Of a stretch of 64,000 nt of DNA, positions 40,894 through 48,993 are shown piece by piece. The first letter of the stretch is position 1. Each line of letters opens with the position of its first letter. The notes beneath the pieces were generated by a model. The model was not told where the DNA came from, did not search any database, and saw only the letters and a program-made list of their open reading frames with translations. The stretch covers positions 248,001 to 312,000 of the forward strand of contig NZ_JAIWPE010000094.1 in NCBI RefSeq assembly GCF_021028955.1. The letters run 5' to 3'. The stretch comes from Salipaludibacillus sp. CUR1 (GTDB lineage Bacteria; Bacillota; Bacilli; Bacillales; Salisediminibacteriaceae). Position numbers and translations under genes: made by a program.

Positions 40894-41020
40894 CTTAAAG
40901 ACTATTAAATTTTGACTTATTTGTATTGTAAACGATTTACAAAGATGGGAAAAGGGAGATGCTTAAATAAATAAACCAGCTGTACACGGAAGGAAGGCTG
41001 CGAGGTGTCAAAATACATAA

Positions 41021-41063
41021 TAAAAAATGTCCCCTGAGTGCATTTTCAGCACTCAGGGGACAT
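41021..41063 (-). terminator. Terminator of the opuA operon
   Basis: A perfect 15-bp stem (ATGTCCCCTGAGTGC and its complement) with a 7-nt loop, followed on the minus strand by T. Confidence 0.92.
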
Positions 41064-41083
41064 CTTAAATAATTCAGATAATA

Positions 41084-42022
41084 TTATTGAAGGTCTTCGA
41101 TAGAATCGATATCCATATATTCAGGTACCACAAGTCCTATTCTAGCTCCTTCAAGGTTAACTCCAAGATCCACCATTGTATCACCGTATTGTTCAAGAAG
41201 GTGGTCATGAGTATGCGGCAGCCATGCTGCTACCATGGCATCTGCCTGTCCCTCTGCCACAGCCTGGAACATATAAGTGGCTTCAAGAGGAGTGAGAGAG
41301 ACATCATATCCAAGGTCCTCAAGTACAAGACCAATCATATTGGTAGACGCGATTTCAGAATCCCAAGCAACAAATACGAGTTCGATGGCTTCACCATCTA
41401 CTGAATCTACTCCATCAGTCCATTCACTGACAAGATCTTCATTATTGTCAATCCAATCACGGGCAGCTTCTCTTTCATCTGCGCCTTCGTTGATGTCCAT
41501 CATAATTTCTCCCATGTCTTCTTCAGACCATTGGAAGTTTTCAAGCACAGTGTAAGCTTCAGGCATGTCGTCTTCCAGACCTTCACGCGCAAAAGTTTTA
41601 ATATCTTCGGCATCACCGAATACACCCTCAGGATCTTCGAGATATTTCAGGTCATAAGCAGCGAACTTCCAGTGAGGAGTCCAGCCTGTGACAATAATCG
41701 GTTCCTCATTTTCGTAAGCGTCACCGAGTGCTTGAGTCATAGCTGCGTCTGAACTTGCTTGTACAGTCCAGTCTTCCAGATCATAGACTTCTAAAGCTTC
41801 TTCAGCGGCAGACATAATTCCAGCCCCTGCATCAATACCTGTAATGGTGTAATCCAGTTCTTCACCAGCATTTGCCCCTGCATTGTCTTCTGTTTCATTG
41901 TTGTTACCTGCATTGTTGTTGTCATTTGCAGGTGCATTATTTTCTTCATTGTCTGTTCCGCATCCTGCTGCAACAAGTGCCATTGACATACCTGCTGCGA
42001 TACCTAATTGACGTAGTTTCAA
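41084..42022 (-). CDS. opuAC: Glycine betaine ABC transporter substrate-binding lipoprotein
   Basis: The 312-residue lipoprotein has a signal ending LVAAGC, then a 40-residue Asn/Glu/Ala/Gly linker, then an OpuAC/ProX-like domain with WTVQASSDAAMTQAL, EPIIVTGWTPHWKFAAYDL and MVAAWLPHTHDHLLEQYG. The Trp residues in GWTPHW and AWLPH probably form the aromatic box for quaternary ammonium ligands. It feeds the permease and ATPase upstream in the operon. A 200-base spacer with a large hairpin separates it from opuAB. Confidence 0.93.
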   Translation of the reverse strand: MKLRQLGIAAGMSMALVAAGCGTDNEENNAPANDNNNAGNNNETEDNAGANAGEELDYTITGIDAGAGIMSAAEEALEVYDLEDWTVQASSDAAMTQALGDAYENEEPIIVTGWTPHWKFAAYDLKYLEDPEGVFGDAEDIKTFAREGLEDDMPEAYTVLENFQWSEEDMGEIMMDINEGADEREAARDWIDNNEDLVSEWTDGVDSVDGEAIELVFVAWDSEIASTNMIGLVLEDLGYDVSLTPLEATYMFQAVAEGQADAMVAAWLPHTHDHLLEQYGDTMVDLGVNLEGARIGLVVPEYMDIDSIEDLQ

Positions 42023-42051
42023 TTTGACCCTCTCCTTTTCTTTTTTCCAGC

Positions 42052-42100
42052 CTCTGTTAAATTTTGCTGATTTTAAAATAAATATTCATCTTTAACAGAG
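42052..42100 (-). other. Inverted repeat in the opuAC leader
   Basis: CTCTGTTAAA and TTTAACAGAG are exact complements with about 28 bp between them, just before the opuAC ribosome site. It could form a leader hairpin or a protein site. Confidence 0.45.
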
Positions 42101-42137
42101 CCTTTTTTCTAAATTAGAAAAATCTTTTTTATATACC

Positions 42138-42213
42138 AGGCGATGTTGAAGAGCGTTGCAGCTTTATCACCGAGGTGATGTATACACCTCACCTCTACTA
42201 TTCAACAGCGCCT
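42138..42213 (-). other. Large intercistronic hairpin between opuAB and opuAC
   Basis: AGGCGATGTTGAA pairs with TTCAACAGCGCCT (one mismatch), enclosing GAGGTGATGTATACACCTC. There is no T run. It may stabilise one part of the operon mRNA or reduce readthrough. Confidence 0.6.
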
Positions 42214-42229
42214 AATAAAACCAGATATA

Positions 42230-43120
42230 TTATTTCTTAGCAGGATTCAGTGCTTGAGTAAGTCTGTCTAAAATAATAGCCAGAATAACAAGACAGATAC
42301 CTGCTTCAAACCCCATAGCTATATCGTTTCGGCCAACTGCATAGTAAACCTGGCGTCCGATACCGTCTGTACCGATCATAGCGGCGATAACAACCATTGA
42401 TAAAGCAAGCATAATTGTCTGGTTGATCCCGGCCATAATGGTGACTTTCGCCATTGGCAGCTGGACTTTATAGAGTTTCTGCTTCGGTGTAGAACCGAAA
42501 GCATCAGATGCTTCAATCATTTCAGTCGGCACCTGGCGAATTCCCAGGTTAGTTAAACGCACTGTCGGAGGCATAGCGAAAATAACGGATGCTACAACCC
42601 CTGGCACAATACCGATACTGAAGAAAGCTACCGCCGGAATTAAATAAACAAAGGCCGGCATGGTCTGCATGAAGTCCAATATCGGAGTGACTACTTTCTG
42701 AACTAAATTGTTCCTAGCCATCCAGATTCCAATAGGAACACCTAATAAAACAGATATAAGAGTAGCGGTTAAAACAAGTGATAAAGTTAACAAAAGGTCG
42801 TCCCAGTAATCCACACTTTCTATTAACAGAAGACCGAAAAATATTAAAACGGGTAAGCCGTAAGATTTCTGCTTTTTAACAAGTAAATAAGAAAGCCCTG
42901 TTAATACTAAAATAAATATTATTGGCGGTATGAGCTGGAAAAAATTCAAAAATACGTCCGAAGCAATAAATGCAATGACACCTCTCACACCATCGAAAAG
43001 AAACTGGGCATTCTTCAGCCATTCTACAAAACTTTCAACCCAGGACCCTAAAGGAATTCTAGGTACAAAATTTAATAAACTTTCAAACCACGCATAAATT
43101 GATTCATACCATTCAGGCAT
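42230..43120 (-). CDS. opuAB: Glycine betaine ABC transporter permease
   Basis: The 296-residue protein has an amphipathic N-terminal segment (MPEWYESIYAWFESLLNF), about seven helices and the coupling motif IEASDAFGSTPKQKLYKVQLPMAKVTIMAGINQ, as in OpuAB/ProW. It forms the membrane channel for betaine uptake. I start at the ATG six bases after GAGGTGA; the earlier ATG is too close to that site. It overlaps opuAA by 8 bp. Confidence 0.92.
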   Translation of the reverse strand: MPEWYESIYAWFESLLNFVPRIPLGSWVESFVEWLKNAQFLFDGVRGVIAFIASDVFLNFFQLIPPIIFILVLTGLSYLLVKKQKSYGLPVLIFFGLLLIESVDYWDDLLLTLSLVLTATLISVLLGVPIGIWMARNNLVQKVVTPILDFMQTMPAFVYLIPAVAFFSIGIVPGVVASVIFAMPPTVRLTNLGIRQVPTEMIEASDAFGSTPKQKLYKVQLPMAKVTIMAGINQTIMLALSMVVIAAMIGTDGIGRQVYYAVGRNDIAMGFEAGICLVILAIILDRLTQALNPAKK

Positions 43121-44309
43121 TACCATTCACCTCGCTTCCGCTTAATGCAGACAGTACTGCACTTCGGATAATAATACCTTTAAGACGGTTGTCGTCGTCT
43201 AATACGGCTATCGGAACAGGGGAATTTGAAACAGTATCAAACAAATCATGCATTGGTGTATCTGTATGAACTGTCGGCACTTCTTTTTGCACAAGCGGCT
43301 TGAGGTCAGCAGCATTTTCTTTTACGGCTTTTGAGACCTCATTAGCGTGCACAATTCCCACCAGTTCTTTATTTCGTTTAACAACGTAAACACTGGAAAT
43401 TCCAGCATCTTTCATTCTTTGTAAAGCCACACGAGGACCGTCTTTCTCAATAGTTATCATTTCCGGGCGAACCATAATGTTTCCGGCTGTGAATACTTTC
43501 GAGCGGTCAACGTCTTCAACAAACCGTTCAACGTATTCGTTTGCCGGATTTGTAAGAATTTCTTCAGGCGTCCCGACCTGAACGACTGCACCGTCTTTCA
43601 TAATGGTTATCCGGTCGCCTATACGTAAAGCTTCATCCAGATCGTGCGTGATAAAGATAATCGTTTTCTGCATTTTTTCCTGCAGTTCAAGAAGTTCATC
43701 CTGCATATCTTTTCTGATTAACGGGTCTAAAGCTGAAAAAGCTTCATCCATTAAAAGAACACTTGGGTCATTGGCAAGTGCTCTTGCTAACCCGACACGC
43801 TGCTGCATTCCTCCGGATAACTGATCCGGATATTGGTTTTCATAGCCTTTCAGACCTACCAACTCTAATGATTGAATAGCTTTTTCGCGGCGTGCTTTTT
43901 CATCTACACCTTGCACTTCCAGCCCATATTCAACATTGGAGAGAATGGTACGGAAAGGGAATAAACCGAATTTCTGGAAAACCATACTCATTTTTTCCCT
44001 GCGTACTTTCCTTAATTCTTTTTCATTCATTTGGGCGAGATCTTCGTTGTCAATCCAGACTTTTCCGTCGGTAGGATCAATGAGTCTGTTCAGTAAACGG
44101 ACGAGTGTGGACTTCCCGCTTCCGGAGAGACCCATAATTACAAAAACCTCGGCATCCTTAACTTCAAAGGATGCCTGGTTTACCCCAACTGTTAAACCTG
44201 TTTCCTTCAGAATCTCGTCCTTGGTTTTTCCTTCCTTTAAGAGCTTGATACCTTGTTTCGGTTTTTTGCCGAATATCTTGGTTAAACCCTCAACTTTAAT
44301 TTTAGCCAC
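43113..44309 (-). CDS. opuAA: Glycine betaine ABC transporter ATPase with CBS domains
   Basis: The 398-residue ATPase has Walker A MGLSGSGKST, signature LSGGMQQR, Walker B VLLMDEAFSALDP and His in ITHDLDEAL, then a tandem CBS module (about 280-390) that in OpuA gates transport by ionic strength. The N-terminal GLTKIFGKKPKQGIKLL insertion is typical of the OpuA/ProV group. It is the first gene of the operon, divergent from the GbsR-type regulator. Together the three genes import osmoprotectant at high salt. Confidence 0.94.
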   Translation of the reverse strand: MAKIKVEGLTKIFGKKPKQGIKLLKEGKTKDEILKETGLTVGVNQASFEVKDAEVFVIMGLSGSGKSTLVRLLNRLIDPTDGKVWIDNEDLAQMNEKELRKVRREKMSMVFQKFGLFPFRTILSNVEYGLEVQGVDEKARREKAIQSLELVGLKGYENQYPDQLSGGMQQRVGLARALANDPSVLLMDEAFSALDPLIRKDMQDELLELQEKMQKTIIFITHDLDEALRIGDRITIMKDGAVVQVGTPEEILTNPANEYVERFVEDVDRSKVFTAGNIMVRPEMITIEKDGPRVALQRMKDAGISSVYVVKRNKELVGIVHANEVSKAVKENAADLKPLVQKEVPTVHTDTPMHDLFDTVSNSPVPIAVLDDDNRLKGIIIRSAVLSALSGSEVNGNA

Positions 44310-44605
44310 GGTTATACACCTCTGCTTTTATAATTGTTAAAATGTGGGACTTTGTTTCAAAATGTGAATGATTATGGGATTTGTCGACCTTTATTACTAT
44401 AACCGTTCGCCCAAGTAAGAGCAAACGGCGTATATGTCGAATTTTGTAGGAAAAGTTCGTACAGAAAAAACTGTACAGAGTTTACTGAAGTACATCTGCT
44501 AAATACTCTGTTTTACTTATGTATGATAGGCAGTACGCTGCTTTCTTTTACTAAAGTCGTTTTGTTAACATCATATATGAAGAAAAAAAGCAAAGGAGGC
44601 AGACG
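44310..44605. other. Divergent control region between opuA and gbsR
   Basis: The interval contains promoters for the opuA operon and the GbsR gene and no other gene. The sequence is AT-rich near both ends. I could not identify a clear dyad for GbsR by eye. Confidence 0.4.
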
Positions 44606-45169
44606 ATGGAATCGAATGGGGATTTAGACGCAGATTTAAATAAATTAGAAAAAGCGCGCCATCGTTTTATCTCGGAAATCGCTAAGAACGTTCATTTATA
44701 TGGTATTAGCCCCTCGGTTGGACGGCTTTACGGAACTGTTTTTTTCTCTGATAAACCTATGACGCTGGATGAGATGAGCGAATCACTGGGAATGAGTAAG
44801 ACGAGTATGAGTACCGGGATTCGAGCTTTATACGAAGCCAATATGGTCGAGCAAGTATGGGAGAAGGGGGTGCGGAAAGATTTATACAAGACAGAAGAGG
44901 ACTGGTATAAATCTTTCTCGACAGTATTTATTACGAGATGGAGAAACGCAACTGAAAAAAATGTAACAGCGATTAAAGAAACGAAAAGCATGCTTCACGA
45001 GCTTGGTGAGACAACTTCCTGTGCCGAAATCAAAGAGAAGGTGAACAGGGATTTGGATAGACTAAATGAAGCGGCAGCGTACTATGGTTGGATTAATGAT
45101 GTTATTTCCTTATTTGAAAGCGGTAAAATATTTGAGATTGTACCTAAGAAGCAGAAAGTAAATACTTAA
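44606..45169 (+). CDS. gbsR: GbsR-family choline/betaine-responsive repressor
   Basis: The 187-residue winged-helix protein has the GbsR-type core ISPSVGRLYGTVFFSDKPMTLDEMSESLGMSKTSMSTGIRALYEANMVEQVWEKGVRKDLYK. Bacillus GbsR senses choline and represses betaine synthesis and uptake genes. Here it is divergent from opuA, so that operon is the likely target; gbsAB are not in the window. ATG follows AAAGGAGGC. Close paralogues (OpuCR/OpcR) have the same fold, so the symbol is a best guess. Confidence 0.85.
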   Translation: MESNGDLDADLNKLEKARHRFISEIAKNVHLYGISPSVGRLYGTVFFSDKPMTLDEMSESLGMSKTSMSTGIRALYEANMVEQVWEKGVRKDLYKTEEDWYKSFSTVFITRWRNATEKNVTAIKETKSMLHELGETTSCAEIKEKVNRDLDRLNEAAAYYGWINDVISLFESGKIFEIVPKKQKVNT

Positions 45170-45359
45170 AAGGGTTAATTTAACTGTTGTTCATGTTTTT
45201 AAATGAGCAGCAGTTTTTATTATGGGTAAATATCGCTTCACAGTATTAAGACCAAAAACCTGGCTTGCGCTCTCCCGGTCCAACTTCCCAGTGGCTAACT
45301 GTTTCTTTCTTCTATATAATGTGAATCGGATACAAAAGAAAAAAGGGTTGGTGAAAAAT

Positions 45360-45452
45360 ATGAAATTAAAAAACTGGCAGGTAGCCGTGCTTTTATTAAT
45401 ATATGCCTTTGTAGGCGGAGCCATATTTTGGATTTGGGCGTTGACCAGATAA
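45360..45452 (+). CDS. Putative 30-residue single-span membrane peptide
   Basis: A short frame with GGTGA six bases before its ATG encodes MKLKNWQVAVLLLIYAFVGG followed by AIFWIWALTR: a basic start, one hydrophobic span and a basic end, which is the pattern of small membrane proteins. TATATAATG about 45 bases upstream could be a -10. It lies between gbsR and sigX. No homologue is recognised and expression is unproven. Confidence 0.4.
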   Translation: MKLKNWQVAVLLLIYAFVGGAIFWIWALTR

Positions 45453-45492
45453 CTTGTTCATTGTCGTCATCTTTTACTAAGGATAAATAGTT

Positions 45493-45519
45493 TGTAACGC
45501 TTCGTTTGTTAATGACGAC
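45493..45519 (+). promoter_or_regulatory. SigX-type ECF promoter of sigX-rsiX
   Basis: TGTAAC (45493-45498), a 17-bp spacer and CGAC (45516-45519) match the Bacillus SigX consensus TGtAAC-N17-CGaC. The site precedes sigX by about 30 bases, giving autoregulation as in B. subtilis. Confidence 0.82.
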
Positions 45520-45546
45520 AAAGACAATAGCCAGGGAGGGAATGAC

Positions 45547-46101
45547 GTGAGAGAGGAGTTTGAACGGTTGTATGAAACATACCACCATCAGCTTTTCCAA
45601 TATCTTTTTTATCTTGTGCGCAGCCGTGAAACAGCCGAAGAGCTGGTTCAGGAAGTATATATTAAAGTCTTAAATTCATATGAAACGTTTGAGGGTAAAA
45701 GCAGTGAAAAAACTTGGCTTTACTCAGTAGCAAAACATGTAGCTATAGATTGGATAAGGAAACAAACACGAAAAAAACGAAAGTCAGACGGAAAAGAATA
45801 CGAGTGGACGGAGAGGGAATTTGAAGTTGAAGACAGAGCCCCTCTTCCTGAAGAAATCATTGTGCAAAAAGATGAAGTTCAGCAAGTATACCGTATGCTG
45901 GAAAAGTGCAGTGAGGACCAGAAGCAAGTGGTTCTTCTGAGATTTGTTCAGTCTTTATCTATTTCAGAGACGGCAGAAATACTCGGGTGGACTGAAAGTA
46001 AGGTGAAGACGACACAGCACCGGGCGATAAAAACACTTAAGAAGCATCTTGAAAAGGCTGAAGAAGATTATCTGAAAAGGAGGCAAGCAAATGAACAATA
46101 A
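45547..46101 (+). CDS. sigX: ECF RNA polymerase sigma factor SigX
   Basis: The 184-residue protein has region 2 (YHHQLFQYLFYLVRSRETAEELVQEVYIKVLNSYETFEG ... TWLYSVAKHVAIDWIRKQ) and region 4 (YRMLEKCSEDQKQVVLLRFVQSLSISETAEILGWTESKVKTTQHRAIKTL) of an ECF sigma factor. SigX in Bacillus controls cell-envelope charge and antimicrobial peptide resistance. Its own consensus promoter lies upstream and the next gene resembles RsiX, which supports the name. GTG start follows GGGAGGG; an out-of-frame ATG ends after two codons. It overlaps rsiX by 11 bp. Confidence 0.9.
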   Translation: MREEFERLYETYHHQLFQYLFYLVRSRETAEELVQEVYIKVLNSYETFEGKSSEKTWLYSVAKHVAIDWIRKQTRKKRKSDGKEYEWTEREFEVEDRAPLPEEIIVQKDEVQQVYRMLEKCSEDQKQVVLLRFVQSLSISETAEILGWTESKVKTTQHRAIKTLKKHLEKAEEDYLKRRQANEQ

Positions 46102-47335
46102 ATGGGATGAAAAAGAAATAGAAAAGACGTTATCAAAGCTTCCTCCCGTCAAAGATCATCAGTCAAAAGATGATTTATTTCAAGCAATTGAAAACAAATC
46201 TAAAAAGGAACTCCCTTCACGTTATTCGCCCCGTAAAAAAAGACCTTGGATTTTTCCATCACTGGCAGCCGCTGCAGCGGTGTTCCTGTTATTATTAATC
46301 GTTCCTCCTCTGTTTGATAATGGTGACCAGCAATTTTCTTCAGATGAAGCAGCTGAACAAAACATGATGAACACAGCCCTATATAATGATAATGAAGAAA
46401 ATGAGCAGAATGAAGAAGAGGGAATACCTGAAGAGAATCCACCTGATGAGGAATCAGCCTCTAATAACAGCTTTGATGAATCCGAAGAAGAAACAGGTGA
46501 AGAAGCAGAGGAACACAACTCCTCTTTTGAGGAAAATAATGAAAGCGACACATCTCTGGATGCTGAGCAGCCCGCATCGATTTATGTAGCAACGATCTAC
46601 ACAGTAGAAAATGAAGACTCTGTTTCCGAATATGTTGTACTTGAAGAAAGTGTATTAAATAGTGAAGTAGGGATTGAAGAGTCAGTTAAGCATTCTCTTC
46701 AGGAAAGTGATTTTACATCTGGCCAGTATATGGATAATTTAACCGATATTTCTGCAGAAAACGACACCGTCGTTCTCAATTTCGCTGATGAATCTTCTCT
46801 TGAGTCCTTAACGAGTTCCGAAAGTCAGTTTTTAAATGATCTGTTCCAGGAACTGTTGGCGCTGTATGGTTTTAATCAAGTAAGTTTTGAAGCAGAAGGA
46901 GAACCGGGAATTATTTATGGTCAGCACGGAGAAGTTGAAACGATCCCAGTTTCTTCCCATAACAGAGGCTATTATCTTATTGACGGGGAAGAAGATTTTT
47001 ATCTTATCAGTGGAATCGCAGCGGGTGAGCAAATAGAGGACAATGAAAGTGGAAATCCATTAACCTTTGAACAAACAGTGGAAAAAATGAAAACAACCAG
47101 TGAAGACGCAGACTGGTACGACTCAGCTATCCCGCAGGAAGTGGAAATTACAAGTGTCCGCATACCAGGAGACACTGCCAGAGTTTCCTATATACTCGAA
47201 GATGAAGAAGTAAGCGACGAAAAGCTGGATGCTTTCTTTGAGGCTCTGAAGTTAAGCGCAGCGCCATTTACGCTTGATACTCTTGAAATAATAAATGAGG
47301 AAACAGATGAGAAGGTTGAGTTTGAATTAGATTAA
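46091..47335 (+). CDS. rsiX: Anti-sigma factor RsiX-like membrane protein with GerMN-like domain
   Basis: The 414-residue protein has a cytoplasmic N-terminus (EKTLSKLPPVKDHQSKDDLFQAI) like that of Bacillus RsiX, one membrane helix (about 56-74), a highly acidic extracellular linker (EEN-rich, about 80-160) and a C-terminal region with a GerMN-like pattern (ENDTVVLNFADESSLESL ... LYGFNQVSFEAEG). It should hold SigX inactive at the membrane until a signal arrives. It overlaps sigX, so both are made together. It is somewhat longer than B. subtilis RsiX because of the linker. Confidence 0.85.
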   Translation: MNNKWDEKEIEKTLSKLPPVKDHQSKDDLFQAIENKSKKELPSRYSPRKKRPWIFPSLAAAAAVFLLLLIVPPLFDNGDQQFSSDEAAEQNMMNTALYNDNEENEQNEEEGIPEENPPDEESASNNSFDESEEETGEEAEEHNSSFEENNESDTSLDAEQPASIYVATIYTVENEDSVSEYVVLEESVLNSEVGIEESVKHSLQESDFTSGQYMDNLTDISAENDTVVLNFADESSLESLTSSESQFLNDLFQELLALYGFNQVSFEAEGEPGIIYGQHGEVETIPVSSHNRGYYLIDGEEDFYLISGIAAGEQIEDNESGNPLTFEQTVEKMKTTSEDADWYDSAIPQEVEITSVRIPGDTARVSYILEDEEVSDEKLDAFFEALKLSAAPFTLDTLEIINEETDEKVEFELD

Positions 47336-47353
47336 AAACTGTTGGCTGATTGG

Positions 47354-47383
47354 CCAGGCGGCTCTAAACCGCCTGGTTTTTTT
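47354..47383 (+). terminator. Terminator of sigX-rsiX
   Basis: CCAGGCGG and CCGCCTGG form a perfect 8-bp stem with a 7-nt loop, then seven T. Confidence 0.9.
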
Positions 47384-47589
47384 AATTTTTATGTGAAAAT
47401 ACCACAATTTTCAACATTTACAAATCAAATCCTTATATAGCAGGCGTTAAAGAAGGTGTACAGGCAGTTTATCTGGATATATAAGGAAGAAACGGGCGCT
47501 TTGTAAGGCAGGTCTTTAAGGAATCAAGTTTATCTCTTCTCTTTAGTGGAAATGGATTTTATATCTTATTATAAGGAGGAGATAAATTT

Positions 47590-48879
47590 ATGGATAACAT
47601 AGGAGATCAATTCCAAGCGATGCTTAGTGATTTAATATCGCTTATCCCAAACCTGATTATTGCGCTTCTTTTACTGCTATTAGCATGGGGTGTAGCGACA
47701 CTGGCTAAAAACGTCATCGCAAAAGGCCTTGTGAAAATGGGGGCAGCCCGAGGGCTTGCAAAAACACGTGTGATTGAAAATGAAGAGAAAGGCGAAGAAA
47801 CTCTCAAGTATATTTCAAAAGTTGTTTATTTCCTCGTCTTTATTTTGTTCCTTCCAAGTGTATTGGATGCACTAAACATGGAAGCAGTTTCGCAGCCAAT
47901 CACAAATATGGTGCAAACCTTCCTGGCATTTTTGCCTAATGTGTTTGCGGCAGGGATCATTCTGTTTATTGGTATTTTTATTGCCAGGCTCGTGAAGGAT
48001 TTATTTTTTAAGTTTCTTGAAAGCCTGGATATCGACCGTTGGTTTAATAAAGTAACGAAGTCTGAACAGACGCCAGAAGGATCAACAAAGTTATCTTCTA
48101 TTTTAGCTAACATCTTATTTGTTGTTATTCTGATTCCAATTATTACAGTGGCATTGGAAACATTAAATATTGATACAATCTCCCAGCCGATTGTGTCTGT
48201 GCTCGACAGTGTATTGAGCATGATTCCTAACGTATTTGTAGCTATTGTACTTGTGCTGGTAGGTTATTACCTTGCTAAATTTGTAAGCGAATTGTTAACA
48301 AGCCTGCTTCAACGAACAGGCATTGACAATATTTACAATTATTTCAATGTTGATACTTCCAAGGCACCGAATTTTAAAGTATCTACTATTCTGGGACATA
48401 TCACCAATGTCATTATCATTCTGTTCTTTACAGTTGAAGCATTGGGTGTCCTTCAATTAGAAGTTTTAAATAATATCGGTAATGCCATCCTGATGTATCT
48501 TCCACTGTTAATCAGTGCACTCGTTATTTTAGGGATTGGCTTGTTTGCAGCCGACTTCCTTGGATCTCTAGTCAGAAAGTATACTAACAGTTCTTTCTAT
48601 TCATCAGTTGTTAAATATATTATCATTATTGTGGCTGTGTTTATGACATTTGACCAGCTGCAGTTTGCAAGCACAATTGTTAATATTGCCTTCTTACTGA
48701 TCCTTGGCGGTATTTCAGTAGCATTTGCGATCGCCTTCGGTGTAGGGGGCAGAGACTTTGCAAAAGGCAAACTGAATGAACTGGATAACAAAATCAAAAA
48801 AGAGAACAAAACAGGATCTCAACCAGGTTCAACTGAAAAAAAGAACGATTTAAAAGATTTAGACGGACCTGATGTTTAA
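47590..48879 (+). CDS. Membrane protein with conserved TM-helix repeats, mechanosensitive channel-like
   Basis: The 429-residue protein has repeated units of a long amphipathic helix (VSQPITNMVQTFLAFLPNVFAAGIILFIGIFIARLVKDLF; ISQPIVSVLDSVLSMIPNVFVAIVLVLVGYYLAKFVSELL; LNNIGNAILMYLPLLISALVILGIGLFAADFL), the TM_helix type found in CmpX and other MscS-related proteins. A conduit role under membrane tension is suggested by family, not shown. The C-terminus is a Lys/Glu/Asp-rich tail. In Pseudomonas a CmpX gene also adjoins a SigX gene. ATG follows AAGGAGGAG. It has its own promoter region and terminator. Confidence 0.8.
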   Translation: MDNIGDQFQAMLSDLISLIPNLIIALLLLLLAWGVATLAKNVIAKGLVKMGAARGLAKTRVIENEEKGEETLKYISKVVYFLVFILFLPSVLDALNMEAVSQPITNMVQTFLAFLPNVFAAGIILFIGIFIARLVKDLFFKFLESLDIDRWFNKVTKSEQTPEGSTKLSSILANILFVVILIPIITVALETLNIDTISQPIVSVLDSVLSMIPNVFVAIVLVLVGYYLAKFVSELLTSLLQRTGIDNIYNYFNVDTSKAPNFKVSTILGHITNVIIILFFTVEALGVLQLEVLNNIGNAILMYLPLLISALVILGIGLFAADFLGSLVRKYTNSSFYSSVVKYIIIIVAVFMTFDQLQFASTIVNIAFLLILGGISVAFAIAFGVGGRDFAKGKLNELDNKIKKENKTGSQPGSTEKKNDLKDLDGPDV

Positions 48880-48884
48880 ACTAT

Positions 48885-48923
48885 AAAAAAACGGGACGGC
48901 TCATAAAAGCCGTCCCGTTTTTT
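48885..48923 (+). terminator. Bidirectional terminator between the TM-helix gene and rocR
   Basis: AAAACGGGACGGCT pairs with AGCCGTCCCGTTTT around a 6-nt loop, with T or A runs at both ends. Confidence 0.92.
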
Positions 48924-48993
48924 ACAGTTAAGAAGAAAGTGATGGTTTCCCGGGAAATAAATTTGTAGAAACAAGCATTTAAATCGTTTAATT

